Source of the DNA: Micromonospora sp. MH99
GTDB taxonomy: Bacteria; Actinomycetota; Actinomycetes; Mycobacteriales; Micromonosporaceae
Assembly (NCBI RefSeq): GCF_021442385.1
Contig: NZ_MUZA01000012.1
Coordinates: forward strand, 1-64,000
Reading direction: 5' to 3'
Length of the DNA: 64,000 nt
Positions 63,395 to 64,000 of this stretch are shown here, piece by piece. Under the pieces are notes generated by a model. The model worked only from the letters and a program-made list of their open reading frames with translations, ran no database searches and was not told where the DNA came from. The number at the start of each line of letters is the position of its first letter. The stretch's first letter is position 1. The position numbers and the translations under genes are program-made.

Positions 63395-63964
63395 GTGAAC
63401 TCAACCCTGGCCGCCCTGCTCGGCTCCGCCATCACCGCCTTCGCATCGCTGTCCGTGGTGTGGGTGCACAGTCGGATCAAGCGGCGGCAGCGGGAGCGCG
63501 CCGAGCTTCAGCGGGCGTACGTCCTGGTTCTGTCCGGCGCCCTACGCCTCGCCCACAAGGCCGAGGCGTTGCGGCAGACCAGGTACTGGCGATCGGGCCT
63601 GCCGGAGGCGGGTAACGAGCTGCTCGGAGGGCACAAGCCGCTGGGGCCGATGGGGCTGCACGACTGGCTGGCCCGGGACATGGTCACCGTGGAGGCCGCC
63701 TGGTCGGAGATCTGGACCCGCGCGGACCAGGACGGTATCGCGTTGGCCAACGGCCTCATGACCGCGTTCAACGCGGTGCTGGCCGCCGCGCTGCGGGCCA
63801 GCGGAACGGAGCCGTTCGAGGCGTCCGACGAGATGACGATCGCCAGCCGCCGCCTCGGCGAGGCACGTCGGCAGCTCGCCCTGCACGCCCGCCGGGTCGC
63901 CAAACTGGGCCCGCGCGACGTCGACCTGTTCACCGAGCGCGAGTACGGCGTACCGGTGGGCTGA
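63395..63964 (+). CDS. Small membrane-anchored hypothetical protein
   Basis: 189 residues from GTG 63395. One N-terminal helix (AALLGSAITAFASLSVVWVHS, 5-25) is followed by a very basic segment RIKRRQRERAELQ and a helical cytoplasmic domain (LARDMVTVEAAWSEIWTRADQDGIALANGLMTAFNAVLAAALRASG...). The anchor-plus-helical-bundle form is common among uncharacterised actinobacterial proteins. No motif identifies a function. There is no good RBS; a CATCAT box 6 nt upstream might indicate a leaderless start. Confidence 0.7.
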   Translation: MNSTLAALLGSAITAFASLSVVWVHSRIKRRQRERAELQRAYVLVLSGALRLAHKAEALRQTRYWRSGLPEAGNELLGGHKPLGPMGLHDWLARDMVTVEAAWSEIWTRADQDGIALANGLMTAFNAVLAAALRASGTEPFEASDEMTIASRRLGEARRQLALHARRVAKLGPRDVDLFTEREYGVPVG

Positions 63965-64000
63965 GATCTCGTGGCCGTGTCGCAGCTGGTTTCGCCGCCC

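Overview
The window is very GC-rich with strong third-position GC bias. GTG starts, ATGA stop/start overlaps and TANNNT boxes 7 nt before the start codon are common. Together with gene content (mycothiol S-conjugate amidase, PknB-type kinase, secreted CBM2 and ricin-type carbohydrate-active enzymes, DUF305/LVIVD and RHH/DUF4097/ABC cassettes) this points to a mycelial actinobacterium, most likely Micromonosporaceae (Micromonospora-like). That is inference from style and content, not a database match. I saw no rRNA, tRNA, CRISPR array, transposase or phage gene.

Layout. 1-4.5 kb: an ECF sigma factor with the start of its probable anti-sigma partner, a PASTA-less Ser/Thr kinase and a nucleotide-sugar dehydrogenase. 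4.5-11.4 kb: an orphan FtsX/MacB-type permease, a NarL-type two-component system, and a divergent DUF305/LVIVD pair sharing a CRP-like site. 11.6-18.8 kb: an ArsB/NhaD-like transporter, DUF1203, a MerR regulator, an asparagine synthetase paired with a putative zinc-site protein, and a coupled P450 and PEP-mutase-family pair. 18.8-20 kb is non-coding and packed with inverted and tandem repeats.

20-37 kb is an L-arabinose island on the minus strand. It holds a ChvE/MmsA/MmsB importer, a LacI-family regulator, a secreted ricin-domain GH43 enzyme, and an operon araB-araD-ABC importer-araA. Six 14-bp LacI-type operators (TGTNANCGNYNACA) lie in this island. Two more lie 24 kb away in front of a secreted CBM2-GH54 arabinofuranosidase (61.6 kb), which defines one regulon: extracellular arabinan/arabinoxylan cleavage, uptake by two importers, and AraA-AraB-AraD conversion to xylulose 5-phosphate.

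37.7-57.4 kb: an RHH regulator/DUF4097/DrrAB-like ABC operon, a FUSC protein, an SDR divergent from an AraC regulator, a membrane protein that appears to be a serine hydrolase interrupted by transmembrane helices, an NmrA-like protein, a methyltransferase, a P-loop kinase, an RtcB-PrfH ribosome/RNA repair pair, an epoxide-hydrolase-like enzyme, Mca, a response regulator-DUF418-histidine kinase operon, a methionine aminopeptidase divergent from a small XRE regulator, and an ABM monooxygenase.

57.6-60.9 kb is the best candidate for an undescribed system. It is a three-gene operon of a zinc-ribbon membrane protein, a 588-residue membrane protein and a 119-residue protein. The last 23 residues of the membrane protein and residues 13-35 of the small protein match at 11 of 23 positions without gaps, like the paired motifs of amyloid-type signalling modules. 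The window ends with the GH54 gene and a small membrane-anchored protein of unknown function.
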